From Chamaecyparis obtusa (taxonomy: Eukaryota; Streptophyta; Pinopsida; Cupressales; Cupressaceae): a stretch of 64,000 nucleotides of DNA. The notes below the pieces were generated by a model. The model searched no databases and was not told where the DNA came from. It saw nothing but the letters and a program-made list of their open reading frames with translations. Below are positions 1 to 11,781 of this stretch, in pieces. Position numbers and translations under genes: made by a program. Where the stretch lies: positions 124,001-188,000 of the forward strand of contig BSBK01009257.1 of NCBI GenBank assembly GCA_027943335.1, read 5' to 3'. The stretch's first letter is position 1. Every line of letters starts with the position of its first letter.

Positions 1-413
1 GTTGTTGTAGAGTAAGAGGATGTAGATAAGAGTAGAGTAGAATCATAATTGGATCCTACGAGATCTTGAAGATCAAATTGTTTATCTGATATTGTAATAG
101 CAAAGCTAGTGGTTTGCATGCTTGGAGACAAGGAGATTGTTTGGAGGCTTGCAGGCTCAAGTTTAGATCTGCCTTAGTGTTTCCATGAGTTTCTAATGTG
201 TTTCAGAGGTAGACTAGCTAGGTGATTGTAGAAATAATTTTGTAATTTCATTGTATAAGGCCAAAACCTAGAAGGCCTCACAGTCAGGCATGTTGAATGA
301 AATTCTATTTTGAAGCATTACATTGTTGTATTCCATTGTGGTTGTTGTTGTTATAAGTGCTAGTGTAGGTTTGGGCTATCCATTATTGGATCCTCCATCC
401 TTTCCCTATGTTA
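1..413 (+). repeat. 5' LTR (partial) of gag-protease-only gypsy element
   Basis: This stretch aligns with 3110-3522 at a constant offset of 3109, with no net indel and about 8-10% mismatch by eye. It is therefore the 3' part of a 5' LTR whose first ~640 bases lie before the window. It ends at GTTA, directly before a primer-binding-like site. The same TA end occurs in the other copy, so the canonical CA was probably already mutated in the parent. Confidence 0.85.
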
Positions 414-415
414 GC

Positions 416-427
416 TGGTATCAAAGC
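416..427 (+). other. Primer binding site (initiator Met tRNA type)
   Basis: TGGTATCAAAGC starts two bases after the LTR end. It matches the plant retrotransposon primer site TGGTATCAGAGC (complement of the tRNA-iMet 3' end) with one mismatch. It fixes the element orientation as plus. Confidence 0.75.
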
Positions 428-496
428 TTGAAGATTTTGAGTGTGTGGATAGATCTCCGAAGGTGAGGCAGTTTGCACCAGGACCTTGGATTGAAG

Positions 497-1549
497 ATGC
501 CTCTAAGGAGAGCTTGTGAGATCTCAGAGGAAGAACCTGCTGGGGAAATCAATCTCGTTAATTTTAGGGCTTTGTAGAAACAAGTGCAAGATCTACAAGA
601 GGAATTGAGAAATAAGAATACATCGAAAGAAGATAGTGAATATGAATCTAAGGAAGAAGATCATGTTGAAGAAGCTATAGAAGAAGCCAAGGATCTAGAA
701 GAGACTAGAATCCTGAAGGCTATGCCTAAAATTAGGTAAAGACCTAAGATAGAAGTTTCTATATTTGTTGGAAGCCTTAGGCCATAAGAGTTGATTGTTT
801 GGATTAATGAGATAGATGAGTACTTTGAGTATGAATAAATAGAGGATCCTGATAGAGTTTGATTTGCAAAGACTAAGATGAAGGGTCATGCAAATATTTG
901 GTGGAGAGAAGTTTAATTGGAAAGAAGTAGGAGAGGAAAAGAAAAGATCACTAGATGGAACCAAATGGTTGACAAGTTGAAAAAGCAATTCATTCTGGTG
1001 GATTATGAGTTAGAGATGTTTAAGAAGATGCAAGCCTTGAAGAAGAAGAAAAAATCAGTGAAAGAGTATACTGAGGAGTTTTACATAATCCTGATTAGGA
1101 CTGGTCATTCTGAAGCTGATAAAGAGAAGGTTGCTAGGTATGTTTATGGCTTGAGACCTAGTATTCAAGAAGAGTTACTTATTGTTCGGATGAAAACTAT
1201 AGGAGATGCTTATCAAATGGCATTGAAGATTGAAGATAAGTTGAACATGAGGTTTGAAGGAAGAAAAAATAATAGGAACCGAGGTGGTAAGACTAGTGAA
1301 ACAATTGCTTGAGGTAATGTGATAGAGAATCCTAAGAAGATGGATAAAGGATCTGGCAATGGTCAAGTCACTAAGAACTACAATAATGGATAGAGAGGGA
1401 GATGGAGAAATGAGTTCACAGGTACTTATTTTTAGTGTGGTGAAGAGGGTCATAGAAGTTTTCAATGTCCTAGAAAAAGACTTGCACTAACTACTAAAGA
1501 AGACATTGAGAATGTTGTAGAAAAAGGTGAATTTCTTATCACTAGGAGG
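497..1549 (+). pseudogene. gag: gypsy gag (retrotransposon gag plus zinc knuckle), broken
   Basis: The reading frame opens at ATG 497, just after the primer site, and continues in one frame to beyond 1540. It is broken by stops only, many at likely glutamine codons (CAG to TAG or CAA to TAA). An acidic coiled-coil-like N-terminus is followed by a typical Retrotrans_gag region at 770-1290, with WWREV near 900 and then the helical EYTEEFYIIL and VARYVYGLRPSIQEEL segments. A CCHC knuckle lies at 1427-1468, but its first Cys is Tyr and a TAG sits before the second Cys. Gag forms the particle that packages element RNA. The longest uninterrupted part is 917-1312. It is non-functional as it stands. 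Confidence 0.8.
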
Positions 1550-2087
1550 TTGGCTACATGTGCTAAGGAACCGGTGCAAAGAAGAAATTTGTTCAGAACT
1601 AGATGTAAGTGCAAGAATAAGGTGTGTAATGTTATAGTTGATGGTGGCAGTTCTAAAAACTTTGTTTCAGAAGAGATGGTTATTAAATTGAATTTGGAAA
1701 GGAAGAAACACCCTAACCCTTATCAGATTAATAGGATACAAGATGTGTCTAAGGTTAGGATTGAAGAAAAATGCTTGGTTAATTGTCAGATTGGATCTTA
1801 TCATGATGAAATATTATCTGATGTATTACCTATGGATGCTTGTCATCTGTTGCTCGAGAGAACTTGGCAGTTTGATAGCTAGGCATGTTATGTTTGATGG
1901 TCATGCAAATACATATATGGTAATGCATGGTGGATCCAGGCATAAGTTATTACCCTTTCAGGAAGTTGGAGCTAGTGGATGTGGAGTTGTTAGGTTTTTT
2001 CCTTGTGACAGTGAAAAACATCAGGAGAAGAGAGTTGGTGAACCTATTCCCATGGATGAAAGGAAGCTGAGTTTGAAATCAAAATAG
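1550..2087 (+). pseudogene. pro: gypsy aspartic protease, frameshifted
   Basis: This is in frame with the gag (same phase from 497). The retropepsin active-site motif DGGSS lies near 1640-1660, followed by a LPMDACHLLL segment typical of the plant gypsy protease C-terminus. A frameshift near 1875 moves the reading frame, and the rest of the domain is read at 1876-2087. The same protein layout, DSGSS followed by MPMDCCRILLGRPW, occurs in the chromovirus protease at 25722-26218, so the two are related. No RT, RNase H or integrase follows. Confidence 0.75.
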
Positions 2088-2470
2088 AATGATACAGCTG
2101 AGGAATTTATAGAGATTAAGAGGCAGATGGTCTTTCTGAAAAAGATAGTGCAGCAAATGATGACATTGGTGACACAAAGAGATGCAGATGGTGTCGAATT
2201 GGTTAGTAAGTCTAGAGAAGACATGATTCACCAAAGTACTAGTGTAATCGACAGTGGAAATGTTGGTCAGAATCAATTTTTGTTAGTAGTAGAGGGGAAA
2301 GATGAGAAGAGTACAGGACAAGATAATTTGTTGAGTGTGACAATAGATAAAGTGTAGACAGCATGGAATGAAGGAACATAGGAGATATGGTTTAAGAATA
2401 GATATGGAATACCTATCCTAATTCCCTTAAGATGTTCATTAGAACATTCTTTTTATTTACCTGGGGTGTC
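2088..2470 (+). other. Internal 3' region, no pol
   Basis: About 380 bp lie between the protease and the 3' LTR. A 76-codon open stretch (2127-2357) is lysine- and glutamate-rich and may be a remnant of the linker after protease. I see no reverse transcriptase, RNase H or integrase motif. A weak purine run (CTGGGG) lies at 2461-2466 before the LTR. Confidence 0.5.
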
Positions 2471-3522
2471 TGATGCAGGAGCATCTTGGGTATTGAGCAA
2501 TCTTGCATCACCAAAAATATTTCTTGTTTATGTACCTATTTGTTGTTTGTTTTGTATCCATTGATGCTTATGGTTTCATTCTTTGTGAAGTTAATGTTGT
2601 GCCTTAGACCTATTCTTGGACCTTCTCCTATGAGTGCATAAGGATTGGATGGATCGTGTCGAAGTTAGATCTATTTTCCTTGCTGTTGGTGTCGTATTTT
2701 CCTACTTTTTGCGTGTTGATTGCGTGTTATGTAGCCATTGATCCTTAATGAATCAGCCTTTGAGATCTTAGGGCCTTAAAGAGGACCTAAAATATATCTT
2801 CACCTAAGACTACAAATACTAATTCATCATGAGTTGGGAGTTATGACCGTTTACCTCAGGTATCGATTTTCAGCCAGTTTCACACGAAATGTGGAGTTTT
2901 TCATCTTGCGCGGTTCTATATGATGAAATGGGATCTTGCTAAGTTAGGGACATGTTCTTGGATCATGTGTAGACCTAAATGTAACCTCTCATTGAGTTTT
3001 GTTCATTCTTTCTTTAGTTCTGGTTTACTCTTCCAGGTTGGACCTATAATGTAATTAAATGCCTGAGTGGCCGACTTATGGCTTAGCTGGTTATATATTG
3101 GGAGCTTGGGTTTTTGTAGAGTAAGAGGATGTAGAGAAGATTAGATTAGAATCATAATTGGATCTTTCGATATCTTGAAGATCAGATTGTTTATCTAATA
3201 TTTTAATAGCAGAGCTAGTGGTTTGCATGCTTGGAGACAAGGAGATTGCTTGGAGGCTTGCGAGCTCAAGTTTAGATTTGCATTAGTGTTTCCATTAGTT
3301 GCTGATGTGTTTCAAAGATGGACTAGCTAGGTGATTGTAGAAATAATTTTTTAATTTAATTTTATAAGGCCAAAAACTGGAAGGCCTCACAACCAGGTAT
3401 GTTGAATGAAATTCTATTTTGAAGTATTATATTATTGTATTCCATTGTGGTTGTTGTTGTTATAAGTGCTGGTGTAGGATTGGGCTATCCATTATTGGAT
3501 CCTCCATCCCTACCCCGTGTTA
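2471..3522 (+). repeat. 3' LTR of gag-protease-only gypsy element
   Basis: This 1052-bp LTR starts TGATGCAGGAGCATC and ends GTGTTA. Its last 413 bases match window positions 1-413. The start is nearly the same as that of the chromovirus LTRs on the other strand (TGATGCTGGAGCATC at 15220 and TGATGCAGGAGCATC at 28030, reading down), and both are preceded by GGTGTC or a close form. This element may therefore be a pol-less relative of that chromovirus. Confidence 0.85.
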
Positions 3523-4539
3523 GAATTGTGAAGAAGAGTATTGATAGTCCTCGTATCTAACATGAACTAAGACTCTAATGCACTTGGATTGAGTGAGTTT
3601 AGAGATCGGAGCCAAAAGTTATAAGAATTTATGTACCAGGTTTTCAAGAAACTCTTCTGAATCAAGATTTCAACAAATCAATGCCCTAACTTTCTTTTCC
3701 TTAGTGGGATTTCCATGTGAAGTGGATAAATTAAAGTAGGTTCAATGTACTTTAGATCCTCAAGAGTGCATGAAAAAGGGTATTTTTTTGTGAGGTTTTC
3801 TTGCAAACCCTAGGCCAAACATCTCTATGTGCTTGGTCGAGAATATGAAAGAGTGAAGTGACAGTGGCACTTCAGGGGTGGATGCAAGAAATTTGATGAT
3901 GGATTGTTATCTCTTTGGGATCCCTAGAACCATATCAATCTATGATTGGCCTTGGATGATCGACTGGTGAACATTTCCATAAGCAACCAAGCCAATTAGC
4001 CCTATTAAGACTAGTGGATCAGGAATTGTTGGGTAGTGTCCATACTGGTTGGGATCTTGTGATCTGAAGGTTTGACATAAATCAATAAAGGGTGTCCAAA
4101 TCTACAAAAAAAAAATTAGTCTCTTTATAATAATCTGGATCTAGTCCCTAGAACCTCGCTCATAAGGCTACAAGCCTAGAAGCCATAAAAACCAGAGTTG
4201 TTGTCAAAAGATATAGACATTTAAAGGGTTTGAAAATCACTTCCATAAGAGACATATATTAATCATGTAACCTTTCCATCCCCTTTTCTAATCTATAGGC
4301 TCCTATTTGATACAAAGCCGGAATAGAAGGCATTTTCTACCAAGGAAAACAAGTTCTTTTAGGAGGGTAGTGAGTTGTGGAAGTTGTAGGATCTTATAAA
4401 GGTGTAGAGCACTCTTCCTAGACAATTTAGTCCTAGAGAAGGCATTGAAGGCTAAACCACTCTCAAACCACCTTAATAGGGGATAGCTCTGCATCAATTA
4501 GTTTACTAAATATTTATGATAAAGTACTAAATTTGAGAT
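3523..4539. other. Unassigned non-coding stretch
   Basis: I see no convincing coding region, terminal repeat or RNA gene here. It separates the left gypsy element from the transposase-like gene and may include the 3' flank of the latter. Confidence 0.5.
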
Positions 4540-7215
4540 TATTTGTATGTGGAAAATTTACCTAGTTGTACTAGATCAGATAAGTGATCAAAGTCAATGG
4601 ATGATTCCATTTCTGTTAGTTGTAGTGATTCATGGGGATAATAGGAGGAAAGTGGGCTCAAAATATGTGTATACCATTTTTCAACCCATTCCTTTGACTC
4701 GCACCCATCCCTATCTTCATCTACATGTGATGAACAAAAGAATGCCATATGTCATGTGTGGATACTCCATGAACCTGCATTACAACTTCTAAAAGAGTGT
4801 AGCTCACTCGATCCTATTAGTGTACAACAATCCTCATATGGTGCAATGTTAGTTTCATCCATCAACCAAAAAAGTCTATGAACCGTAGACTCACCTTCAT
4901 TACCTAGACCCATTGTAGCATTATACCACTAGACAATACATCTTGCATCTGACAATGTTGTTTTCTCTTTGTACATTAATTCTTCATGTGCTAAGGCTCT
5001 TTTAATACATGCACCTACACCATCGTGCTCTCCCTTTCCATGACTGGGCTCTGTGAAATTCCACATATATTGAATTCCAATAATCTTATGCATCCTACAC
5101 AACCAATAAAACATCTGAGAACTCTTGAATTGTGATGCATAATTATCTGACCATATGATATGTCGATGATATGATATGCCCCTATTAGCCAAATCACCAT
5201 AAAATAGTTGAAATCAACCATGTACAAAATCTATAGAATGTGGATGATCATCGCTAATATAAAAATGATACTCCCTCAATATCTTTCTATTCTCCTCTGT
5301 ATTGTTAGGTGAATGCGTGAATGTTATATGAACAAATATAGCAACCTATTGAGAGTTGTAATACTTTGCTTGCACCTCATTCTTTGGTTGTAGTGTGCAG
5401 TTCTCTGAAAATTCCACAACTAAATCAATGGTATCAAGTGGGAATGTTTCCTTGCACAACTTGAATTGCATATCCAACCATCACACTCTATGTGTATGCC
5501 TCACATATTCATAAATAGTTTTTTTATGAAAAATGTCCATGAACTGATACACTAGAATTTTTTCAATTACTAAATCACATATTTAGCCTCTTTTCCATCT
5601 TTTAGATTGTATGTCACTGTCTTATATTTTCAAAATTCCACTATTTCATTACCGATTGCATGCGTACTCTCCATATGTTGACAAATTGGCAAATGTCGCA
5701 AACCTCTGCAATCTATGCATGTACCATTCAAGCATGAGAGCTTGTAAAATTGTTGACCATCCACTCTTTCACATAAAATGGTAGATATTAATTCCCTTCA
5801 AGATCTAGGTGGGACATTTATGTTACAATCCTACAAAACATTGTTAGAGTGCAATGCTACACATATATTCCTATAAACATCAAAATGGTTAGAAAATTCA
5901 ATATGTGCCCTACAACAACAAGTTGTGCGTGTGTGATTTATCTTCACATAAAAAGGTCTACCCATTTCAAAATATCTCTGACTAATTTTTATTTTAGGAT
6001 ACATATGTATAAATTTTGCAAAGAATTTTGTCTGAGTTGAATCCAAAAAATGTTTTGGATGTGGAACACGAATTCGACTACCAATCCTCCTTCTTACAAC
6101 ATCTCTTTGATTAAGAGATACTTGTGTGTTATTCTTCCAAAATTCTTCAATCAAGGATTTCAAAGCTTCAACAATTCCTTTATCTTTTCACGGTAGTCTA
6201 CCAGAAAATGCCCATAACTCATTTCTATTTGGATCTTCCATTCTTTCACGCCTTCCCAGGGATCTCATTAGAGACTTTCTACTTATTTTTAATGTTTTGC
6301 TTGTCTTTCTAATGAGTTGAGATTTATTAATTTGAGTGTTTACTATTGTTGATGTAAGTACATGTCGTGTGACATTACTATCTTTCATGCGTGATGTAGA
6401 ACCCACATTCTCATATGCAGTCATTAGATTCTTTATGATAGATTTTTCACTTGACTCATCCATCATTCTTAGCCTAAGAATCTTCATGATGGGCCTAAAT
6501 TTCAGATTTCTCATCATTTAAACAAATAGTTGACATCTTCCTGTCACATTTAAATTCTCAAAAAATGACCTCCAAATATGATTAGCATTTCTTTGACAAG
6601 TACGCTTGGAAATCTTGTCAGGCATTGCTTACAAAATGTTAGTATTAATATCAATCAAATATTTTGGCTTTTTGTAAATAATTATAGGAGCATCAAAAAA
6701 ATTATGTGTGAATTGTGTACCATCTTGAGTGCCTTCAACATGAAATGATGTGCCTACACCTTGGGATGTAGATAATAGTGTGCCTTCAACATGATACAAT
6801 TATGTATCTCCACTTTGGGATGTAGACAATGGTGTGCCTTCAACTTGATACAAGGGGGTGCGTACACCTTGGGATGTAGACAATGGTGTGCCCACACCTT
6901 TGGAAGTAGAAAATGGTGTGCCTCCAACATTGGATGATGATGTCTCTTCAACATGGGAACTCATAGATGATGTCCTTGCATCTTCATAATTCAATTGTCT
7001 TGTTGCACGCAAGTTTCTCATTCATTGTCTTTTTGTTTCCAATTCTAATTCTCTCTTACTTTGTATTGATGTTTCATGTTCCTCATCCAAAGAAAAATCT
7101 TCTTCTACGGTATCCATTTTTTTTGTTCATGAAGTTGTCTCATTCTTTCCATTTTCTTCTCTTTGTCTCTTTCATGCTCTTCCAGTGTTAAAGTATTTGC
7201 TCGTTTCCTCGGCAT
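4540..7215 (-). pseudogene. Transposase-like gene, unknown family, degraded
   Basis: The N-terminus starts at ATG 7215 (MPRKRANTL), is basic and predicted helical, and is followed by a repeat-rich stretch (6725-6930). The middle part (5831-6517) contains QRDVVRRRIGS, HPKHFLDSTQTKFF and a cysteine cluster, TCCCRAHIEF. The C-terminal part (4540-5230) contains WSDNYASQFKSS, then MWNFTEP and HGKGEHDGVGACIKRA. A conserved Asp in SDN..SQFK and the HGKGxxDGxGA motif suggest a DDE-type nuclease, but I cannot name the family with confidence. Stops and shifts between 5200 and 5830 make it a pseudogene of about 850-890 codons. I saw no clear terminal inverted repeats. The coding similarity of the pieces is by inspection only. 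Confidence 0.5.
6720..6935 (-). repeat. Coding minisatellite, GTPLSTSQG-like units
   Basis: Within the transposase-like gene the nucleotide sequence repeats units around GGGATGTAGACAATGGTGTG (plus strand). On the minus strand they encode variants of GTPLSTSQGV, with about six imperfect copies. The repeat gives a low-complexity Ser/Thr/Gly linker between the N-terminal and central parts. Confidence 0.7.
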
Positions 7216-7780
7216 GATGATGATTTCTACATATGAATTGATTACAATTTTAAAAATATAATATAAATCTATTACAATAAGTCAAATTATAATATAAATC
7301 TCTTACACTGACAAATTATAATATAAATTTATTATAATTATATCAAAGTATGTATTGAACAAGTCTATATCATACCAATTATAAACCAAAAGACTCTTTA
7401 TTCATATTTCACATGTAAAAAATTAAAAAACTTACCTCAATCGCTAAATTTTGATGAAGAATGATTGACTTTCACAATTTGATGTTGATTTTTAAATAAA
7501 AAGGTGGTGCAAATTGATAGAATATGCTTCTTTTTCACCTTCAACACCATGAAAAGTGAATATTTGTCGGATAGAACACAGAAATTAGACAGTTTACAAA
7601 AAAAGTGGGCCTCTTTCACGAGATCTCTAACATATAAGACCGTTTGTTTTAGTCTTTCTTAGCATGATCGCGCTATTGCATGTGCACCCTATGCAAAACC
7701 ATAAAAGTGTAATGCATATTCATGCATAGCGTGAGCGTGCTATAGCGTGCACACCCTATGTAAAACTGAAAAAGTGTAAT
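7216..7780. other. Upstream flank of the transposase-like gene
   Basis: AT-rich from 7240 to 7440, with ATAATATAAAT repeated several times. At 7660-7760 come GCATAGCGTG and CTATAGCGTGCAC motifs related to the palindromes at 8001-8131. No coding region is supported. Confidence 0.45.
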
Positions 7781-7782
7781 GT

Positions 7783-7874
7783 GAGAGAGAGAGAGAGAGG
7801 GTAGGAAGAGACTGAGAGAGGGGGATAAAAGATGGTAGGAAGATACTGAGAGAGGGGGATAAAAGATGGTGACA

Positions 7875-7922
<48 letters not shown>

Positions 7923-7932
7923 CTCTCTCTCC
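7783..7932. repeat. GA and CT microsatellites with a 34-bp tandem duplication
   Basis: There is a GA run at 7783-7799, then two copies of a 34-bp unit (7800-7833 and 7834-7867) that differ at one or two bases, then a CT run at 7880-7916, extended by a second CT run after GT. The two strands could pair (GA against CT) as a long imperfect hairpin. Apparent ORFs across it are simple-sequence artefacts. Confidence 0.85.
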
Positions 7933-8000
7933 TCTCCTTCTCACTCTCTCTCTTCCTCTCTCATCCCCCACCACCTTCTTACTCTTTCTCTCTCACTATT

Positions 8001-8082
8001 CAAATCTATGACTTGAATAGGGCACATGCACTATAGCGCACATGCCCTATAGTGTGCATGTCCTATGCAAGTCATAGATTTG
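8001..8082. repeat. 82-bp near-palindrome
   Basis: CAAATCTATGACTTG (8001-8015) and its exact reverse complement CAAGTCATAGATTTG (8068-8082) form the outer arms. The inner sequence continues the symmetry with ATAGGGCACATGCAC and a near reverse complement around two CTATAG cores. The whole can fold as one hairpin with a short loop around 8035-8047. Confidence 0.8.
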
Positions 8083-8085
8083 AAT

Positions 8086-8131
8086 AGCGTGCGTGCACTA
8101 TAGCACGCATGTACTATAGTGTGCACGCGCT
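8086..8131. repeat. Second near-palindrome with CTATAG cores
   Basis: The arms AGCGTGCGTGCACTATAG (8086-8103) and CTATAGTGTGCACGCGCT (8114-8131) are near reverse complements, with a loop of about 10 bases. The arms are rich in alternating purine-pyrimidine. It lies 4 bp from the 8001-8082 palindrome and shares its CTATAG core. Confidence 0.7.
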
Positions 8132-8319
8132 TTGTAAGACAGTGGAATCCACCAAGCTGAAGGCTTGAATTTTCCTTGGAGATCCAACCCAAAGGCTTGG
8201 AGGATTCAAATAGGCCTAAGACGTGTTTTCCAACAGACATACAAAAAAATGACATCTTTTTTTGTGTGCTCCTCATCAAGTTTACTCGTGGTTCAATAAT
8301 GTTAAAATTAGACGACATG

Positions 8320-8971
8320 ATATTGTAGATCTCTTTGTTAGCTATCTAACCATATGATTTATTTTGAATTCTGATTATGTTAAGTTTTTCATCTCTAATT
8401 TCTTTTGTATGTATGTCCGATTTTTGTCAAAAACCAATGTGTAGTATTTTGGACATAGATTTTAGCTCGTTCGTCGAATTTTACAACAAGTTATGTTTTT
8501 AGAAACCAAACTCCATTATACACACTTTAGGAAAAAAGAAAATTTGATTTTTGATTATTTTTAAATGATTTATAGGGGGAGCACACATAAATTTCATGTT
8601 TTTAGGATGTGTGCACTTCATAAATTCATAAAAAAAATATACATTCATCATAAAATTAGTAAAAAAGTTAAGGATAAACTACATGGTGTTAGCTAACTTC
8701 TCACTGGAGTGATTAAAAAAATTCAAAAAAAAAGTTAACATTTTAGGGGGAGCACACCCGATGCTATGTTATATTTTTTCACAAAAAATAGGACCACTTT
8801 TTGTGCTCCCCCTTTTTGAGGGCCTTAATCTACACCATTTACAAAATAAATTGTTAGTTTAGGAACTAGATTGAGAGTATTACAACTCTTGATCTTATCG
8901 CATCTTAAAATTTCAGTCTAACTATCTTTGATTTCTTGTTGAAGTTTAGAGTTTGTTGATTTCAGGAAAAA
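8320..8971. other. Unassigned AT-rich stretch with repeated AGGGGGAGCACAC motif
   Basis: No ORF is supported. AGGGGGAGCACAC occurs at about 8576 and 8744, and its inverse TGTGCTCCCCCT occurs near 8803. This stretch directly abuts the truncated outer LTR, so it is probably foreign DNA joined where the LTR was lost. Confidence 0.45.
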
Positions 8972-9558
8972 AATGGCATCTTATACCCCCTTTTTGGTAC
9001 CCCATCTTTGTGCACTTACCCACAATTATATATCAAACTGTTTTGACCTAATTAGGGTTACATCATCTTAGAAAACCTAAGATCAACAATGTACAAAAAT
9101 AACCTAGATCTAACTGTTACATAGGAATCATCCCAAAATTAAATGATTACATCCATATTATATATGTCTCAATCTTGGTAAATTGTTTATAGATCCATGT
9201 AAATCGTTTGCATAGATATATGTGCCATTGTTGATTACTATGTCATTTCTTGAATAAATCGGTAATCACTGCATTCACTTTTGATGAATAATAGATGCTC
9301 GGTGTGCATAATTCTCAGTGATCACTGACTCGGTACTCAGTATTTCATGATGCTTGGTAAACATGCTAGGTTAAACCTGTATTCTGATGGCTTTAAGTTC
9401 TTCCTTGTATCTGCTCGGTGTGAAGGCTTTGTATGCTTAACTGACTGACTTTTTTTCTCCTTATTCGAACCTTTTCCAACTAAGTAACTTATGATTGCCG
9501 ACTGAACTTATTTGATACTAATGACAATCCATAATGCTCAACTAGAGATAAAAATCTC
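8972..9558 (-). repeat. 3' LTR of outer element, truncated
   Basis: Positions 9026-9558 align with 30761-31265 almost end to end; one deletion near 9185 distinguishes the copies. An 18-base match at 8972-8990 is separated from the main block by 36 extra bases. The part matching 30012-30750 is missing, so about 700 bp of the LTR has been lost on the low side. Confidence 0.75.
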
Positions 9559-9567
9559 CCCCTTTGG
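9556..9567 (-). other. Polypurine tract of outer element
   Basis: Read on the minus strand this is CCAAAGGGGGAG, directly before the LTR. Related tracts occur upstream at about 9681 and 9739 (CCCCCTTT on plus). The purine tract primes plus-strand DNA synthesis in LTR elements. Confidence 0.6.
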
Positions 9568-11781
9568 CATTAGTATCAAAACCTTATGTATATGTACCAA
9601 ATAACTAAAAAATATAGAAGCTCCATATGACTATAAACTATATATACATCCTTAACAAAATGCTTCAAAATTATGTAAAACTCCCCCTTTGTACATGCTC
9701 TCGGTGGTGTGAAGTACATAGTGGCATATACATGATTTCCCCCTTTTTGAAATTAATGCCAATACAAAAAAAATATGTACTTACAGCTTATCAAAAATGT
9801 GCTTGTGGGTTTTCTGCAATGAAGCCAAGAGGTTTTCCCATTCCTCTTTCAAGTTGTCAAGAGCAATGTACTCTAGACCGACTTGGGCATGCATATAAAA
9901 AATATTCTCCAAAATTGAAATGTTCAAGGTAGCTACTAAGGCTTTTGCCTTCTCAATATGTCTTTCCATAATTTTCAAGTGGGGAAGTAGCTTGGCTTGT
10001 AGCTTGGTGACTTGGTCACTTATGTATTTTCCTGCTTCCTCAAATCCAATCTCAACCGCCTAAGTTCTTGAACTTTTAGTATATGCTTTTGAAAAGCATT
10101 AGGCTCAGTTAGAGATGCATTTTCATTGACCAAGATCTCTTCATCTAACTTCTTGATCTTTTCATTGACCTCGGAAGTGAATTGGTCTATAGTGCATAGT
10201 TTAAAAAAAAATTGTACAATTATCTAAGTAATAGATTGAAGCTTGGTTATTACCTCAGATAACTTCACCTTATTGATAGCCACTTCTTGGCTGATTTTAT
10301 CTACTAGCTTCATCTATATTTTTACCTCTTCCCTTTCTTCTAGCATCTTTTCTAGATTAAAAATATCTGGGGTATTTATGTGTTGAGTTAGAGATGCAAG
10401 TTGATCAAGAATGGGAGAATCCCCATTCACTGCACGATCTCAGGAACAACTTTTTGAAGGATGTCCCTAACATCCTCTAGAATCTATTTGATTTTTCTTT
10501 CTTTCCTTAAATTCTCTTGTGCTTCCTTCCTCGTGCACAATTCCCCATATTTTCTAAGTTTCTCGGGGTCTAATGTTCTTGGGTCACATTTTGGTATCTC
10601 AATAATTTCATCCAGTGTTACTAGTCCTTTTCCATGCTTCTTTTTCTTCTTCTCCTATGGTGATGTTTTAACAAATGGAACTAAAGCTTTACTCTATATG
10701 TTTGTCTATTCTGGCTTAGTTGACACACTTTCTTCTTTCTGTTTCTCAATGACCTATGTCTTGGTCGATTGTGCTAGGGCTTCAGTTGTTGTGTCTGTTA
10801 GTTTGGGGTCTTCCGGTGCTTGTGTCACTACCTCTATCTCCTTAGGCACATTTATCTCTATTGATCCCTATTCAATTGTTCCTTTCTCCCTTATAGTGTC
10901 TTTATGTTTCTCGAGGGTTGAGCCTTCAGGTTCCTTCTGTGAGATTATCTCAACTGCTTGGACTAGAATTAGTAGGTCACCTGATATTATACTAGTTGCC
11001 ACCTTAGTTTGTGAATTTTCTTCAGTTTGTTCTACAAAAATAGTAATATCTTCATCATCCTTAACATCATCGGGATCTCCATTAGTGATTTCTTCAATAA
11101 GAACACCATTTGTCCCTATTATTATAACTTTCTTGGGAGGATCCTGGTATACTTCTTGATATCCTATCAGAAAAAATCTATAGCTATGGTGGTGTCTGGT
11201 ATCTCGGTGTTTGATAAATAAATAGGTTCCTTGGTAGCTAGATTAACATCATCTGAGTGTATACCTTTACCTTTTATTTTTCTCTTATTCTTGAGTATCA
11301 CCACCAATGCTAACTTGTCAACTTCAGGTTGGGCTTGGAGGATTGAAGTCCATAGTAGTTGACTATTCTCATCTACCTCTTCAAGATTTCTGACTAGTAT
11401 ATTTAGAGCTCTACTTTTAACTAAAAATCTTTTATAATATTTCTTCATGAGGTCTTCTATCTCGGGAACTAATAATGTGGGCATTACCAATATCAAAGAG
11501 TGTTCCCTCATCTTCTTCTCAGTAATCAAGGCATATGTCCATCTTGTAGATACTTTTCATATAGAATTTTAGGTTCATACTTAGAGAATTTGATTGGTAC
11601 CTTTTTTAACTTTATCATCATATGTATGATGACCTCTTCTATCTTTTCTTGGTCCTTAGTTGATATATATACAAACAAACTTAACTTTGGGTTACTAAGG
11701 CCTCCAGTTTCTATTATTGTTTCTTCTAACTCATCAATAGATTGATCTTTATTCACAACTACCTTGAATTGATCATGATCT

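Noticed and set aside
7756..7974. Arg/Glu-rich minus-strand ORF
   Set aside because: It is a read-through of GA and CT microsatellites.
10461..11159. 232-codon plus-strand open stretch
   Set aside because: It lies opposite the long minus-strand ORF of the outer element, is rich in Ser/Phe/Leu as antisense frames are, and shows no domain.
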